A stretch of 64,000 nucleotides of DNA, taken from Bacteroides zoogleoformans. Lineage in GTDB: Bacteria > Bacteroidota > Bacteroidia > Bacteroidales > Bacteroidaceae. The DNA lies in the NCBI RefSeq assembly GCF_002998435.1, contig NZ_CP027231.1, forward strand, positions 1,219,001-1,283,000, given 5' to 3'. This document shows, piece by piece, positions 44,613 to 56,231 of the stretch (within the stretch, counting starts at the first letter, position 1; every line of letters begins with the position of its first letter). The notes beneath the pieces are model-generated. The model made no database searches. It saw only the letters and a list, made by a program, of their open reading frames with translations, and was not told where the DNA came from. The position numbers were made by a program, and so were the translations under genes.

Positions 44613-45974
44613 ATGGCAACAAAACCAAGTATTCCGAAAGGGACCCGCGACTTTTCGCCTGTAGAGATGGCGAAACGAAACTATATATTCAGTACCATCC
44701 GCGAAGTATATCACCTGTATGGATTCCAGCAGATAGAAACACCTTCGATGGAGATGCTTTCTACCTTGATGGGGAAATATGGTGAAGAAGGCGATAAATT
44801 GTTGTTCAAGATACAAAATTCCGGCGACTATTTCTCCGGCTTGACAGACGAGGAATTATTAAGCCGAAATGCAGCCAAACTGGCCTCCAAATTTTGTGAG
44901 AAAGGTTTACGCTATGACCTTACGGTGCCTTTTGCCCGCTATGTGGTAATGCACCGTGATGAAATCACCTTCCCTTTCAAACGTTATCAGATACAACCCG
45001 TTTGGCGTGCCGACCGTCCGCAAAAGGGACGTTATCGTGAGTTCTATCAGTGTGACGCCGATGTAGTGGGCAGTGACTCCTTGCTGAACGAAGTGGAATT
45101 AATGCAGATTATCGATACTGTATTTACCCGCTTCGGCGTTAGAGTTTGCATCAAAATCAATAACCGCAAAATTTTGAGCGGCATTGCCGAAATCATTGGC
45201 GAGGCAGATAAGATTGTCGATATAACCGTAGCCATAGACAAATTGGACAAAATAGGACTTGATAATGTCAATGCCGAACTTAAAGAGAAAGGTATCGGCG
45301 ATGAGGCCATTGGTAAGTTGCAACCCATCATCCTGCTGAGCGGTAGCAACGAAGAGAAGCTCGCTACTCTGAAGGAAGTTCTTGCAGATAGTGAGACCGG
45401 CCTGAAAGGGGTGGAAGAAAGCGAATTTATTCTCTCTACACTTAAAGCCATCGGCTTGAAGAACGAGATTGATCTTGACCTGACTCTTGCCCGTGGCTTG
45501 AACTATTACACCGGTGCCATATTTGAAGTCAAGGCCTTGGATGTACAGATTGGCAGCATTACCGGTGGCGGCCGCTATGACAACCTGACCGGAGTGTTTG
45601 GGATGTCGGGAGTTTCAGGAGTGGGTATCTCCTTTGGCGCCGATCGCATCTTCGATGTATTGAATCAACTTAACCTTTATCCCAAGGAAGCAGTGAATTC
45701 CACTCAACTCTTGTTCATCAACTTCGGAGAGCAAGAAGCAGCTTTTTCTTTGGAAGTATTGCTCCAAGTACGTGCGGCAGGCATCCGTGCCGAAATTTTC
45801 CCCGACGCCGGTAAGATGAAGAAGCAAATGAGCTATGCCAACTCAAAAGCCATACCTTTTGTCGCGTTGGTAGGAGAAAATGAAATGAACGAAGGAAAGG
45901 TTACATTGAAAAACATGGAAACCGGTGAACAAAGACTTGTTTCTCCGAAAGAATTAATTAGCGAATTGAGTTAA
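44613..45974 (+). CDS. hisS: Histidyl-tRNA synthetase
   Basis: The ATG at 44613 ([20 protein letters not shown]) gives 453 residues. Class II motifs are visible: [20 protein letters not shown] (motif 2), the HisA-box [15 protein letters not shown], and GGGRYDNL with [15 protein letters not shown] (motif 3). The C-terminal anticodon-binding domain begins near residue 360. It charges tRNA-His in the cytosol. The start also fits the promoter at 44572-44579. Confidence 0.97.
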   Translation: MATKPSIPKGTRDFSPVEMAKRNYIFSTIREVYHLYGFQQIETPSMEMLSTLMGKYGEEGDKLLFKIQNSGDYFSGLTDEELLSRNAAKLASKFCEKGLRYDLTVPFARYVVMHRDEITFPFKRYQIQPVWRADRPQKGRYREFYQCDADVVGSDSLLNEVELMQIIDTVFTRFGVRVCIKINNRKILSGIAEIIGEADKIVDITVAIDKLDKIGLDNVNAELKEKGIGDEAIGKLQPIILLSGSNEEKLATLKEVLADSETGLKGVEESEFILSTLKAIGLKNEIDLDLTLARGLNYYTGAIFEVKALDVQIGSITGGGRYDNLTGVFGMSGVSGVGISFGADRIFDVLNQLNLYPKEAVNSTQLLFINFGEQEAAFSLEVLLQVRAAGIRAEIFPDAGKMKKQMSYANSKAIPFVALVGENEMNEGKVTLKNMETGEQRLVSPKELISELS

Positions 45975-45997
45975 TAAAAACTGAAAAAACTTTTAAA

Positions 45998-46023
45998 AGG
46001 AGCAATATTTGCTCCTTTTTTTA
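45998..46023 (+). terminator. Terminator after hisS
   Basis: The stem aggagcaa/ttgctcct with a 3-base loop is followed by a T7 run. Confidence 0.88.
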
Positions 46024-46132
46024 TATATTTATGGCACAAAAGAAGTTACAACATATAATGTCATGAGAATGTAGGTAGTATGTAGTTTGCAACTTCTAAT
46101 TTTGCAGGATAATAAAAACAAAGGAGGTTCTT

Positions 46133-46291
46133 ATGGTTTCTGTCGGACTTAAACAAGAAAAGCACAATGCGCTGGTCAGTTTTCTGATGATTGTCATTGC
46201 GATATTGTTCCTACTCTATATAGGGAGTTCATTAGTGCATTCCACAAAAACATTTTGGGAAAACTACTCAATCGAAGAAATGCTGGAATAA
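46133..46291 (+). CDS. 52-residue single-pass membrane protein
   Basis: The ATG at 46133 is preceded by ggagg at 46122-46126, an unusually good ribosome-binding site for Bacteroides. A -7 box TAATTTTG lies about 30 bases upstream. The peptide has a short polar N-terminus, one hydrophobic helix (VSFLMIVIAILFLLYIGSSLV) and an acidic tail (ENYSIEEMLE). No family is recognised. Promoter, ribosome site and clean membrane segment together make a real gene likely. Confidence 0.6.
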   Translation: MVSVGLKQEKHNALVSFLMIVIAILFLLYIGSSLVHSTKTFWENYSIEEMLE

Positions 46292-46347
46292 AAAGCAGGC
46301 CGGCATACCTCTGTTTTTTGTTACCTTTGCCAACAAAAGCAAAGCTT

Positions 46348-47100
46348 ATGATACTTTATTTTACCGGAACCGGGAATTCTCGTTGGGTGGCAGAGCGTCT
46401 TGCGGAAGAAACAAAAGAAAAAGCCATCAACATCGCCCACTTAACAGAGCAGAAAAGGGAGATAACGGAAAAGTTGATGAAAGGGGAATCTTTCGGCATT
46501 ATCTTTCCAATACATTCATGGTATGCTCCTCGTATATTGATTGAGTTCCTGCAACAAATCCATTTACCCCATCAGACCTACCGATATGCCGTATGTACCT
46601 GCGGCGATGATGCAGGTAAAGGCTTGCAACGTCTTTCCGGACATTTCCGTTTAGACGCAGCTTGGTCTGTAGCTATGCCCAATACATACATCCCAATGTT
46701 CGAGCTGGATGACGATACCCTCTGTTTTAAGAAAATAGAAGAAGCGCGTATCCGCATATCTTCCATAGCCAAAGATATCCTTGCACAGAAACATGTATGG
46801 GAGGTACATGAAGGAAAAGCTGCATGGCTGAAAACCTACATCGTCAATCCGCTGTTCAACCGTTTCGTGATTCACTCCAAAGGGTTTCGGTCGGATGAGG
46901 GTTGCACGTCTTGCAGCGCATGTGTCAATTCGTGTCCGATGAACAATATCCGCTTACAAGAAAAACACCCTGTCTGGGGCAAAGGGTGCATCCATTGCAT
47001 GGCCTGCATACATATTTGCCCTCATGAGGTTATACAATATAAAAACTCAACCCGACAGAAGGGACGTTACCATTTAAAGAAATATCTGACAAGACCATAG
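46348..47100 (+). CDS. EFR1-type flavodoxin-ferredoxin fusion
   Basis: The ATG at 46348 (MILYFTGTGNSRWVAERLAE) opens a flavodoxin-like FMN domain with its phosphate loop FTGTGNS; 250 residues in all. The C-terminus carries two 4Fe-4S motifs, GCTSCSACVNSCPMNN and GCIHCMACIHICPHEV. Such EFR1 proteins shuttle electrons in anaerobes, and the partner is unknown. The longer frame upstream overlaps the 52-residue gene and is rejected. Confidence 0.9.
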   Translation: MILYFTGTGNSRWVAERLAEETKEKAINIAHLTEQKREITEKLMKGESFGIIFPIHSWYAPRILIEFLQQIHLPHQTYRYAVCTCGDDAGKGLQRLSGHFRLDAAWSVAMPNTYIPMFELDDDTLCFKKIEEARIRISSIAKDILAQKHVWEVHEGKAAWLKTYIVNPLFNRFVIHSKGFRSDEGCTSCSACVNSCPMNNIRLQEKHPVWGKGCIHCMACIHICPHEVIQYKNSTRQKGRYHLKKYLTRP

Positions 47101-47273
47101 ACTGAAAATCACTCCCGCTTCTTGCACAAGCACAAAGGTCGTAGCGTCATTTTGTCAGTCATTATCTGCCAAATAAGCACCATCATCCTTTTGGCACAGT
47201 TTTCGTAAATTCCTTGGTGCTTGTCTAAAGCAAGACATTTAATGTAATAATGTATAACATAAAACAAAAAGCT

Positions 47274-47546
47274 ATGAACATTAAACCACTGGCAGACAGA
47301 GTACTGATACTCCCTGCACCCGCAGAAGAGAAAACAATTGGCGGAATCATCATTCCCGATACGGCAAAAGAGAAACCTTTGAAAGGTGAAGTAATTGCAG
47401 TAGGCAACGGAACAAAAGACGAAGAAATGGTATTGAAGGTCGGCGACACAGTGCTGTATGGCAAATATGCCGGAACGGAACTGGATGTTGAGGGAACCAA
47501 GTACCTTATCATGCGTCAAAGCGATGTGCTTGCGGTTTTGGGATAA
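47274..47546 (+). CDS. groES: Co-chaperonin GroES
   Basis: The ATG at 47274 ([20 protein letters not shown]) gives 90 residues, with the mobile loop [18 protein letters not shown] that contacts GroEL. It caps the GroEL chamber. groEL follows after 41 bases. No CIRCE element was seen upstream, so control is presumably by promoter or sigma factor. Confidence 0.97.
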   Translation: MNIKPLADRVLILPAPAEEKTIGGIIIPDTAKEKPLKGEVIAVGNGTKDEEMVLKVGDTVLYGKYAGTELDVEGTKYLIMRQSDVLAVLG

Positions 47547-47572
47547 ATTACAAATTATGAATCTAACATTAA

Positions 47573-49225
<1,653 letters not shown>

Positions 49226-49255
49226 TCATCTCTCTTTATTTTGAACGAAACATAG

Positions 49256-49290
49256 GAAACCGCAATGTCTTTAGCGACATTGCGGTTTTC
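49256..49290 (+). terminator. Terminator of groESL
   Basis: Perfect arms aaaccgcaatgtc and gacattgcggttt around an 8-base loop are followed by ttcatt. Confidence 0.82.
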
Positions 49291-49410
49291 ATTTATCATA
49301 AAAATCGCAAAAAAACGTTCTTTTTTACTCTTTATGCGCCCTATTTTCAAGAAAAATTGTTATCTTTAAAAACAGAAACCTAATCAATAACTTATTAAAT
49401 CGATGTTGCT

Positions 49411-49629
49411 ATGAACAAAAGGGAAATTGGGCTTAATGCAGGAAGAATTTGGTATTTGCTTAGCGATAATGCCAAATGGAGGTATGAGACCTTGAAAGAG
49501 AGATCCGAATTGGGTGATAGAGAACTTGGAGCCGCCTTAGGATGGTTGGCTCGCGAGGATAAGATTGAAATTCACCTTGAAGGAGATGATCTCTATGTTT
49601 CATTGGGAATAAATGTTTATATCGGATAA
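49411..49629 (+). CDS. Small winged helix protein (DUF2582-like)
   Basis: The 72-residue product (MNKREIGLNAGRIWYLLSDN...) is a single winged helix: LKERSELGDRELGAALGWLAREDKI forms the HTH and EIHLEGDDLYVSLG the wing. Proteins of this kind are common in Bacteroidales and probably bind DNA. No target can be inferred; it is monocistronic. Confidence 0.82.
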   Translation: MNKREIGLNAGRIWYLLSDNAKWRYETLKERSELGDRELGAALGWLAREDKIEIHLEGDDLYVSLGINVYIG

Positions 49630-49792
49630 GAACCGATTGAATGGACCAATCAAGAAGCACAGATTTTGTGACAGGGGAAGGAATCTGTTTAGTTGCAAAA
49701 TCAGTGCCTTCTTATTTTCTACTTTTACAGAATATTCTTTCCGTTTTGCCGTCTCCTAAAAAGGCATTACCTTTGCCGCAAATCTCAACCAC

Positions 49793-51028
49793 ATGTCCTA
49801 CAAAAGGAAAATCATCAACGACCCGGTCTTCGGGTTCATCAACATACCCAAGGGACTGCTCTATGACCTCATCCGGCATCCCCTTCTACAGCGTTTAAAC
49901 CGCATCAGACAAGTAGGTTTGTCGTCTGTGGTATACCCCGGCGCACAACACACACGCTTTCAGCACTCATTGGGAGCGTATTATCTGATGAGCGAAGCCA
50001 TCCAACAGCTCACTGCCAAAGGCAACTTCATTTTCGATAGTGAGGCCGAAGCCGTAGAAGCAGCAATTCTGATGCACGACATCGGGCATGGACCTTTCTC
50101 TCATGTGCTGGAGGACACCATTGTGCGTGGTGTGTCACACGAAGACATATCGCTGATGCTGATGGAACGCATCAACAAAGAGATGAACGGACAGCTGACG
50201 CTTGCCATCCAAATCTTCAAAGACGAATATCCCAAACGCTTCTTGCATCAACTGGTGAGCGGGCAGCTTGACATGGACCGCCTCGACTACCTCCGCCGCG
50301 ACAGTTTCTATACCGGAGTGACGGAAGGGAATATAGGTTCCGCACGTATCATCAAGATGCTTGATGTAAAGGACGACCACCTCGTGATCGAGTCCAAAGG
50401 CATTTACTCCATCGAGAATTTCCTCACCGCACGCCGTCTGATGTATTGGCAAGTCTATTTGCACAAAACATCCGTGGCCTACGAGAGAATGCTTATCAGC
50501 ACCCTGTTGCGCGCCAAAGAGCTTGCCGGCCGGAGAGAAGAGTTATTTGCCTCGCCCGCATTGCGATTCTTTCTCTACAATGACATCAACCGAGAGATAT
50601 TCTACAGCAACCCGGAATGCCTGGAGCATTTCATCCGACTGGACGACAACGACATCTGGACAGCTCTCAAAGTCTGGAGCGACCATCCGGACAAGGTGCT
50701 ATCTACTTTGAGCACCGGCATGATTAACCGCAACATCTTCAAGGTAGAGATTTCTACCGAGCCTTTCAGCGAGGAGCGGAAAAAAGAACTGACTTTGCAA
50801 ATCAGCGAACAATTGGACATCTCCCTCGCCGAAGCAAGCTATTTCATTTCTACCCCCAGCATTGAGAAGAATATGTATGACGAGGCAGACGACAGTATTG
50901 ACATACTCTATAATGACGGCAGCATCAAAAACATTGCCGAAGCATCGGATATGCTCAATATCTCCCTCCTGTCCAAGAAAGTAAAAAAACACTACCTATG
51001 CTATCAACGTTTGCATAGACAAGTATAA
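49793..51028 (+). CDS. HD domain phosphohydrolase (dGTPase-like)
   Basis: The 411-residue protein has the HD motif set: H in [15 protein letters not shown] in [13 protein letters not shown], and a final D in [13 protein letters not shown]. The layout is that of YwfO/dGTP triphosphohydrolase-like proteins, which may cleave nucleotides. It lies 79 bases upstream of lpxD on the same strand, possibly in one transcript with the lipid A genes. Substrate is not predictable. Confidence 0.88.
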   Translation: MSYKRKIINDPVFGFINIPKGLLYDLIRHPLLQRLNRIRQVGLSSVVYPGAQHTRFQHSLGAYYLMSEAIQQLTAKGNFIFDSEAEAVEAAILMHDIGHGPFSHVLEDTIVRGVSHEDISLMLMERINKEMNGQLTLAIQIFKDEYPKRFLHQLVSGQLDMDRLDYLRRDSFYTGVTEGNIGSARIIKMLDVKDDHLVIESKGIYSIENFLTARRLMYWQVYLHKTSVAYERMLISTLLRAKELAGRREELFASPALRFFLYNDINREIFYSNPECLEHFIRLDDNDIWTALKVWSDHPDKVLSTLSTGMINRNIFKVEISTEPFSEERKKELTLQISEQLDISLAEASYFISTPSIEKNMYDEADDSIDILYNDGSIKNIAEASDMLNISLLSKKVKKHYLCYQRLHRQV

Positions 51029-51107
51029 AATATTCATCACAGGGCAAGGATATATTAAAAAAAAATCCGTTATTTGTGCTTTGAAACCATCTAACAAGAA
51101 TAGTAAA

Positions 51108-52148
51108 ATGGAGTTTTCGGCTAAACAAATCGCTACATTTATCCAAGGAGAAATTATCGGGAACGAGAATGTCACCGTTCATACCTTTGCGAAAATCGAA
51201 GAGGGAATACCGGGGGCCATTTCATTCTTATCCAATCCCAAATATACCTCCTACATATATGAAACCCAATCAAGCATTGTTCTGGTAAACAAGGATTTCA
51301 CCCCGGAACAAGAAGTAAAAGCAACGCTGATTAAAGTAGACAACGCCTATGAAAGCCTTGCCAAGCTACTCAACCTTTACGAGCAAAGCAAACCGAAACA
51401 GACAGGAATCAGTCCTTTGGCTTTTGTTGCCGAGAGTGCAAAGATAGGAAAGGATGTTTATGTGGCTCCTTTCGCCTGCATCGGCGAACATGCAGAAGTG
51501 GGCGACAATACTGCCATTCATCCGCACGTCACCATCGGCAGCGGCGCAAAGGTAGGCAGCAATTGCATCATTTATGCCAATGCAACCATATATCACGACT
51601 GCCGCGTAGGCAATCATTGCATCCTGCATGCCGGTTGTGTGATCGGTGCAGACGGATTCGGTTTTGCCCCGACTCCCGAAGGATATGAGAAGATTCCCCA
51701 AATCGGCATCACCATTCTGGAAGACAATGTGGAAGTAGGTGCAAACACATGTATAGACAGGGCCACCATGGGCGCCACCATTGTACATAGCGGTGTAAAG
51801 CTGGACAATTTAATCCAGATAGCACACAACGATGAAATAGGCTCACACACGGTAATGGCCGCACAGGTAGGCGTTGCCGGATCCTCAAAAGTGGGAGAAT
51901 GGTGTATGATAGGTGGTCAAGTAGGCATTGCAGGTCATATCCACATAGGAAACCAAGTAAACCTTGGCGCACAATCAGGTGTTCCCGGCAACATCAAGGA
52001 CGGCAGCCAACTGATTGGTACACCTCCGATGGAGCTGAAGCCTTATTTCAAATCAGCAGCCATTTTCCGCAAGCTGCCGGACATGTATGCGGAACTGAAT
52101 ACGCTCCGCAAGGAATTGAACGAACTTAAACAACAAATAAACAAGTAA
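51108..52148 (+). CDS. lpxD: UDP-3-O-acylglucosamine N-acyltransferase
   Basis: The ATG at 51108 ([20 protein letters not shown]) gives 346 residues. LpxD has an N-terminal uridine-binding domain ([19 protein letters not shown]) and then a left-handed beta helix of hexapeptide repeats ([20 protein letters not shown] onward) with the catalytic His in [11 protein letters not shown]. It adds the second acyl chain in lipid A synthesis. The lpxC-fabZ fusion starts 3 bases later. Confidence 0.96.
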   Translation: MEFSAKQIATFIQGEIIGNENVTVHTFAKIEEGIPGAISFLSNPKYTSYIYETQSSIVLVNKDFTPEQEVKATLIKVDNAYESLAKLLNLYEQSKPKQTGISPLAFVAESAKIGKDVYVAPFACIGEHAEVGDNTAIHPHVTIGSGAKVGSNCIIYANATIYHDCRVGNHCILHAGCVIGADGFGFAPTPEGYEKIPQIGITILEDNVEVGANTCIDRATMGATIVHSGVKLDNLIQIAHNDEIGSHTVMAAQVGVAGSSKVGEWCMIGGQVGIAGHIHIGNQVNLGAQSGVPGNIKDGSQLIGTPPMELKPYFKSAAIFRKLPDMYAELNTLRKELNELKQQINK

Positions 52149-52151
52149 CCA

Positions 52152-53537
52152 ATGTTAAAACAAAAGACTCTAAAAGAAAGCTTTTCGCTCAGCGGAAAAG
52201 GTCTTCATACGGGACTTGACCTAACCGTTACTTTCAATCCGGCTCCAGATAACCACGGATATAAGATTCAACGCATCGACATCGAAGGACAGCCCATCAT
52301 AGATGCCGTTGCCGACAATGTGACCGAAACCACCCGTGGCACCGTACTTTCCAAGAACGGAATCAAAATCAGTACGATAGAGCACGGTATGGCAGCCCTT
52401 TATGCATTGGGTATAGATAACTGTTTGATACAAGTAAACGGACCGGAATTTCCCATTTTGGACGGAAGTGCCCAAGATTACGTCAACGAGATAGAACGGG
52501 TAGGCATCATCGAACAGAATGCCGTCAAAGATTTCTATATCATCAAGTCCAAGATTGAATTCCGAGATGAAACGACCGGTTCATCCATCATAGTATTGCC
52601 GGATGAGAATTTCAGTCTGAACGTATTGGTATCATACGATTCGACCATTATCCCCAACCAGTTCGCCACTCTGGAGGACATGGTCAGGTTCAAGGACGAA
52701 ATAGCAGCCAGCCGGACATTCGTTTTCGTGCGCGAAATCGAGCCGCTGTTGCAAGCCGGCCTCATCAAAGGCGGTGATTTGGACAATGCCATTGTGATTT
52801 ACGAGCGTGAAATGTCGCAGGAGAACTACGACAAGCTGGCAGACATTATGGGCGTACCTCACATGGATGCCAAACAATTGGGCTACATCAACCACAAACC
52901 GTTGGTATGGCCTAACGAATGTGCCCGCCATAAACTGCTCGACGTAATCGGCGACTTAGCCTTGATAGGCAAACCCATCAAGGGACGTATCATCGCTACC
53001 CGGCCGGGCCACACCATCAACAATAAGTTTGCCCGTCAAATGCGTAAGGAAATCCGCCTGCACGACATTCAAGCCCCTGCCTACGACTGCAACCGCGAAC
53101 CAATCATGGACGTAAACCGCATTCGCGAACTTCTGCCCCATCGCTATCCGATGCAATTGGTGGACAAAGTAATCGAAATAGGGGCCAATTACATCGTGGG
53201 TATCAAGAATGTAACCTCCAACGAGCCTTTCTTCCAAGGGCACTTCCCGCAAGAGCCCGTGATGCCCGGTGTATTGCAGATAGAGGCCATGGCGCAAACA
53301 GGCGGCCTGCTGGTATTGAACTCCGTAGACGATCCGGATAGCTATTCTACCTACTTCATGAAAATAGACGGTGTAAAGTTCCGTCAGAAAGTAGTGCCGG
53401 GCGATACACTGATTTTCCGCGTAGAGCTGATGGCTCCCATACGACGTGGAGTTTCAACCATGAAAGGTTATATATTCGTAGGCGAGAAAGTGGTCTGCGA
53501 AGCTGAATTCATGGCACAAATAGTCAAGAACAAGTAA
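52152..53537 (+). CDS. lpxC-fabZ: Bifunctional LpxC deacetylase / FabZ dehydratase
   Basis: The 461-residue protein fuses two enzymes. Residues 1-310 are the zinc enzyme LpxC (ISTIEHGMAALYALGIDN with a zinc His, FPILDGSAQDYV, and HKLLDVIGDLALIG with the other ligands). From about 315 is FabZ (LLPHRYPMQLVDKVIEI, catalytic His in FFQGHFPQEPVMPGVLQIEA). LpxC commits to lipid A, while FabZ dehydrates 3-hydroxyacyl-ACP. The fusion is a hallmark of Bacteroidetes and couples precursor supply of the two pathways. lpxA follows after 23 bases. Confidence 0.96.
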   Translation: MLKQKTLKESFSLSGKGLHTGLDLTVTFNPAPDNHGYKIQRIDIEGQPIIDAVADNVTETTRGTVLSKNGIKISTIEHGMAALYALGIDNCLIQVNGPEFPILDGSAQDYVNEIERVGIIEQNAVKDFYIIKSKIEFRDETTGSSIIVLPDENFSLNVLVSYDSTIIPNQFATLEDMVRFKDEIAASRTFVFVREIEPLLQAGLIKGGDLDNAIVIYEREMSQENYDKLADIMGVPHMDAKQLGYINHKPLVWPNECARHKLLDVIGDLALIGKPIKGRIIATRPGHTINNKFARQMRKEIRLHDIQAPAYDCNREPIMDVNRIRELLPHRYPMQLVDKVIEIGANYIVGIKNVTSNEPFFQGHFPQEPVMPGVLQIEAMAQTGGLLVLNSVDDPDSYSTYFMKIDGVKFRQKVVPGDTLIFRVELMAPIRRGVSTMKGYIFVGEKVVCEAEFMAQIVKNK

Positions 53538-53560
53538 AGAAATCTGCAATTAAAGAAGAT

Positions 53561-54337
53561 ATGATAAGTCCTTTAGCTTATATTCATCCCGAAGCGAAAA
53601 TCGGTGAAAACGTAGAGATTGCTCCTTTTGTTTTCATAGACAAGAATGTGGAAATCGGCGATAATAATAAAATTATGGCGAATGCCAGCATTCTGTACGG
53701 TGCGCGCATCGGCAACGGGAACACCATTTTTCCGGGCGCCGTTATCAGTGCCATCCCCCAAGACCTGAAGTTCAGAGGAGAAGAAAGTACTGCCGAAATC
53801 GGCGACAACAACCTTATACGTGAAAATGTAACCATCAATCGCGGCACGGCCGCTAAAGGCAAGACGGTTATAGGCAACAACAACCTGCTGATGGAAAGTG
53901 TACACGTAGCCCACGATGCTATCGTCGGCAATAATTGCATCATCGGAAATGCCACTAAAATGGCCGGTGAAATTGTCATCGATGACAACTCCATCATCAG
54001 CGCAAGCGTACTGATGCACCAGTTTTGCCGCGTAGGCGGGTATGGGATGGTGCAAGGAGGCTGTCGCTTCAGTAAAGATATTCCGCCCTACATCATCGCC
54101 GGACGAGAGCCTATCTGCTATGCCGGAATCAATGTCGTAGGGCTGCGCCGTCGCGGTTTCTCCAACGAAACGATAGAGAACATCCACAATGCCTATCGCA
54201 TCATCTATCAAAGCGGACTGAACAACACCAACGCTCTGAAAAAGATTGAAAGTGAAATGGAGATGACACCTGAAATAAGCTATATTGTGAATTTCATACG
54301 CGAATCGAACCGCGGCATTATCCCCGCCGGCAAATAA
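53561..54337 (+). CDS. lpxA: UDP-N-acetylglucosamine acyltransferase
   Basis: The 258-residue protein is a left-handed beta helix from the start (MISPLAYIHPEAKIGENVEI). It has the catalytic His in ESVHVAHDAIVGNNC and the acyl-chain region MLHQFCRVGGYGMVQGG-like block near residue 150, then a helical C-terminus. LpxA transfers the first hydroxyacyl chain to UDP-GlcNAc. It is the third gene of the lpxD-lpxC/fabZ-lpxA operon. Confidence 0.96.
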   Translation: MISPLAYIHPEAKIGENVEIAPFVFIDKNVEIGDNNKIMANASILYGARIGNGNTIFPGAVISAIPQDLKFRGEESTAEIGDNNLIRENVTINRGTAAKGKTVIGNNNLLMESVHVAHDAIVGNNCIIGNATKMAGEIVIDDNSIISASVLMHQFCRVGGYGMVQGGCRFSKDIPPYIIAGREPICYAGINVVGLRRRGFSNETIENIHNAYRIIYQSGLNNTNALKKIESEMEMTPEISYIVNFIRESNRGIIPAGK

Positions 54338-54387
54338 GAAAGATTCGGAGTTCGTTTTAATATTATTCGTATAAAGCATTAATCAAA

Positions 54388-54948
54388 ATGATCTACAGAT
54401 TTACAATCATCTCGGACGAGGTGGACGATTTTGTCAGAGAAATACAGATAGACCCGGAAACCACTTTCTACGACTTTCACAAGGCTATCTTACAATCGAC
54501 AGGCTATGCCGATGATCAAATGACTTCTTTCTTCATCTGCGACGATGACTGGGAAAAAGAAAAAGAAGTCACGCTGGAAGAAATGTATGACAATCCGGAA
54601 ATAGACAGCTGGGTGATGAAAGATACCCCGCTCAACGAACTGATTGAGGACGAAAAGCAAAAGCTGTTGTATGTATTCGACTACATGACGGAACGCTGTT
54701 TCTTCATTGAACTTTCCGAAATCATCACCGGTAAAGACATGAAAGGGGCCAAATGTACCAAGAAATCGGGCGAAGCTCCCAAGCAGACCGTTGACTTTGA
54801 AGAGATGGCCGCAAACGCAGGTTCACTCGATTTGGGCGAAAACTTCTACGGAGACCAGGATTTTGACATGGAAGACTTCGATAAAGACGGATTCAGCGGT
54901 TTTGATGACAGTGCTTCGGATACTTCGTACGAAGAAGAGAGATATTAA
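54388..54948 (+). CDS. pRiA4b ORF-3-like (IS1096 TnpR-like) protein with acidic tail
   Basis: The 186-residue protein starts MIYRFTIISDEVDDFVREIQIDPETTFYDFHKAILQSTGY, the plasmid pRiA4b ORF-3 fold. After residue 140 it has a very acidic tail (FDMEDFDKDGFSGFDDSASD). The family is also annotated as IS1096 passenger TnpR, but nothing here suggests a mobile element. It sits between lpxA and miaA on the same strand, an order I recall as conserved in Bacteroides. Function is unknown. Confidence 0.85.
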   Translation: MIYRFTIISDEVDDFVREIQIDPETTFYDFHKAILQSTGYADDQMTSFFICDDDWEKEKEVTLEEMYDNPEIDSWVMKDTPLNELIEDEKQKLLYVFDYMTERCFFIELSEIITGKDMKGAKCTKKSGEAPKQTVDFEEMAANAGSLDLGENFYGDQDFDMEDFDKDGFSGFDDSASDTSYEEERY

Positions 54949-54987
54949 GAACCAACTCTCTACTTTTTCGAGACATCACCATATCGG

Positions 54988-55056
54988 GCACGAGCTACGC
55001 GGACAAACACGGCTTTCATAAACTAAATTCGTGAAAGGGGCGTAGTCCGTGCTTTT
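54988..55056 (+). terminator. Structured intergenic RNA, probable terminator before miaA
   Basis: An outer stem (gcacg...cgtgc with an internal mismatch, then ctacgc/gcgtag) encloses an inner stem (ctttcat/gtgaaag). It ends in cttttatc. It could be a terminator or an attenuator upstream of miaA. Confidence 0.55.
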
Positions 55057-55076
55057 ATCATTTCCCCCCTCGCAAC

Positions 55077-55994
55077 ATGCACACCCTCATCGTACTTATC
55101 GGCCCCACCGGAGTGGGAAAAACGGAACTAAGCCTTCGGCTGGCAGAACAACTGAACACTTGCATTATCTCGGCCGACTCAAGACAACTGTATGCCGACT
55201 TAAAGATAGGTACAGCCGCCCCTACCCCGGAACAGCTCCAACGGGTGGAGCATCATTTCATAGGCACTTTGAAGCTGACCGACTATTACAGCGCCGCTCA
55301 ATATGAGACAGAAACTCTGAAGATCCTCGAAACCTTATTTACCAAGCATGACACCGTAGTGCTGACCGGCGGTTCGATGATGTATGTCGATGCCATCTGC
55401 AAGGGCATTGACGATATCCCCACCGTAGATGCCGAGACTCGCCGGCTACTGCTGCACAAATACGAAACTGAAGGATTAGAACGACTATGTGCGGAACTTA
55501 AGCTACTGGATCCGGAATATTATAAAATCGTAGATCTGAAGAATCCCAAACGTATAGTCCATGCCTTGGAAATCTGCTACATGACCGGAAAAACCTACAC
55601 CTCCTTCCGCACACAAAAGACCAAAGAACGGCCTTTCGACATCGTCAAGATAGGTCTGACACGCAACCGTGAGGAACTTTACGACCGCATCAACCACCGT
55701 GTAGACCAAATGATAGCGGACGGACTGGTAGAAGAAGCCCGGAAAGTTTACCCTTACCGAGCACTCAATGCGCTGAATACGGTAGGTTATAAGGAAATAT
55801 TCAAGTATATTGACGACGAATGGACATTACCGTTTGCCATTGAGAAAATAAAGCAGAATTCCCGCATCTATTCCCGCAAACAGATGACCTGGTTCAAACG
55901 GGATGAAGAAATCCGCTGGTTTCATCCGGCACAAGAAGCAGAAATTATCGAGTATCTCAAGTCCTCCATAAAAACCTCTGATGTCTTATACTGA
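55077..55994 (+). CDS. miaA: tRNA dimethylallyltransferase
   Basis: The 305-residue protein has the P-loop [17 protein letters not shown], the conserved [39 protein letters not shown] and [20 protein letters not shown]. MiaA transfers a dimethylallyl group to A37 of tRNAs reading UNN codons. It is encoded just after a structured RNA segment. Confidence 0.96.
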   Translation: MHTLIVLIGPTGVGKTELSLRLAEQLNTCIISADSRQLYADLKIGTAAPTPEQLQRVEHHFIGTLKLTDYYSAAQYETETLKILETLFTKHDTVVLTGGSMMYVDAICKGIDDIPTVDAETRRLLLHKYETEGLERLCAELKLLDPEYYKIVDLKNPKRIVHALEICYMTGKTYTSFRTQKTKERPFDIVKIGLTRNREELYDRINHRVDQMIADGLVEEARKVYPYRALNALNTVGYKEIFKYIDDEWTLPFAIEKIKQNSRIYSRKQMTWFKRDEEIRWFHPAQEAEIIEYLKSSIKTSDVLY

Positions 55995-56231
55995 TATAGA
56001 TAGACACATTTACTAACTTGTAGCCCTGCCTTGCTGAACAGTTGGATTAAAAAGTATGATAATTTTTCAGAAAACCTATCTTTTCCCTCTGAACAAGAAT
56101 CAACAGAAATGTCCAATTGCAGTAAGGAAGACTACAAAGATGAAAATGCACAATTAAGTCATTTCTTCTGAAGTCCTACTGATAGAGCAAACACGGAATT
56201 CGACCTCAAAACTTCTGAAACAAAAGCTACA

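Noticed and set aside
54388..54948. IS1096 TnpR as evidence for a mobile element
   Set aside because: The annotation name is historical; there are no inverted ends or transposase, and the gene sits in a stable housekeeping order.
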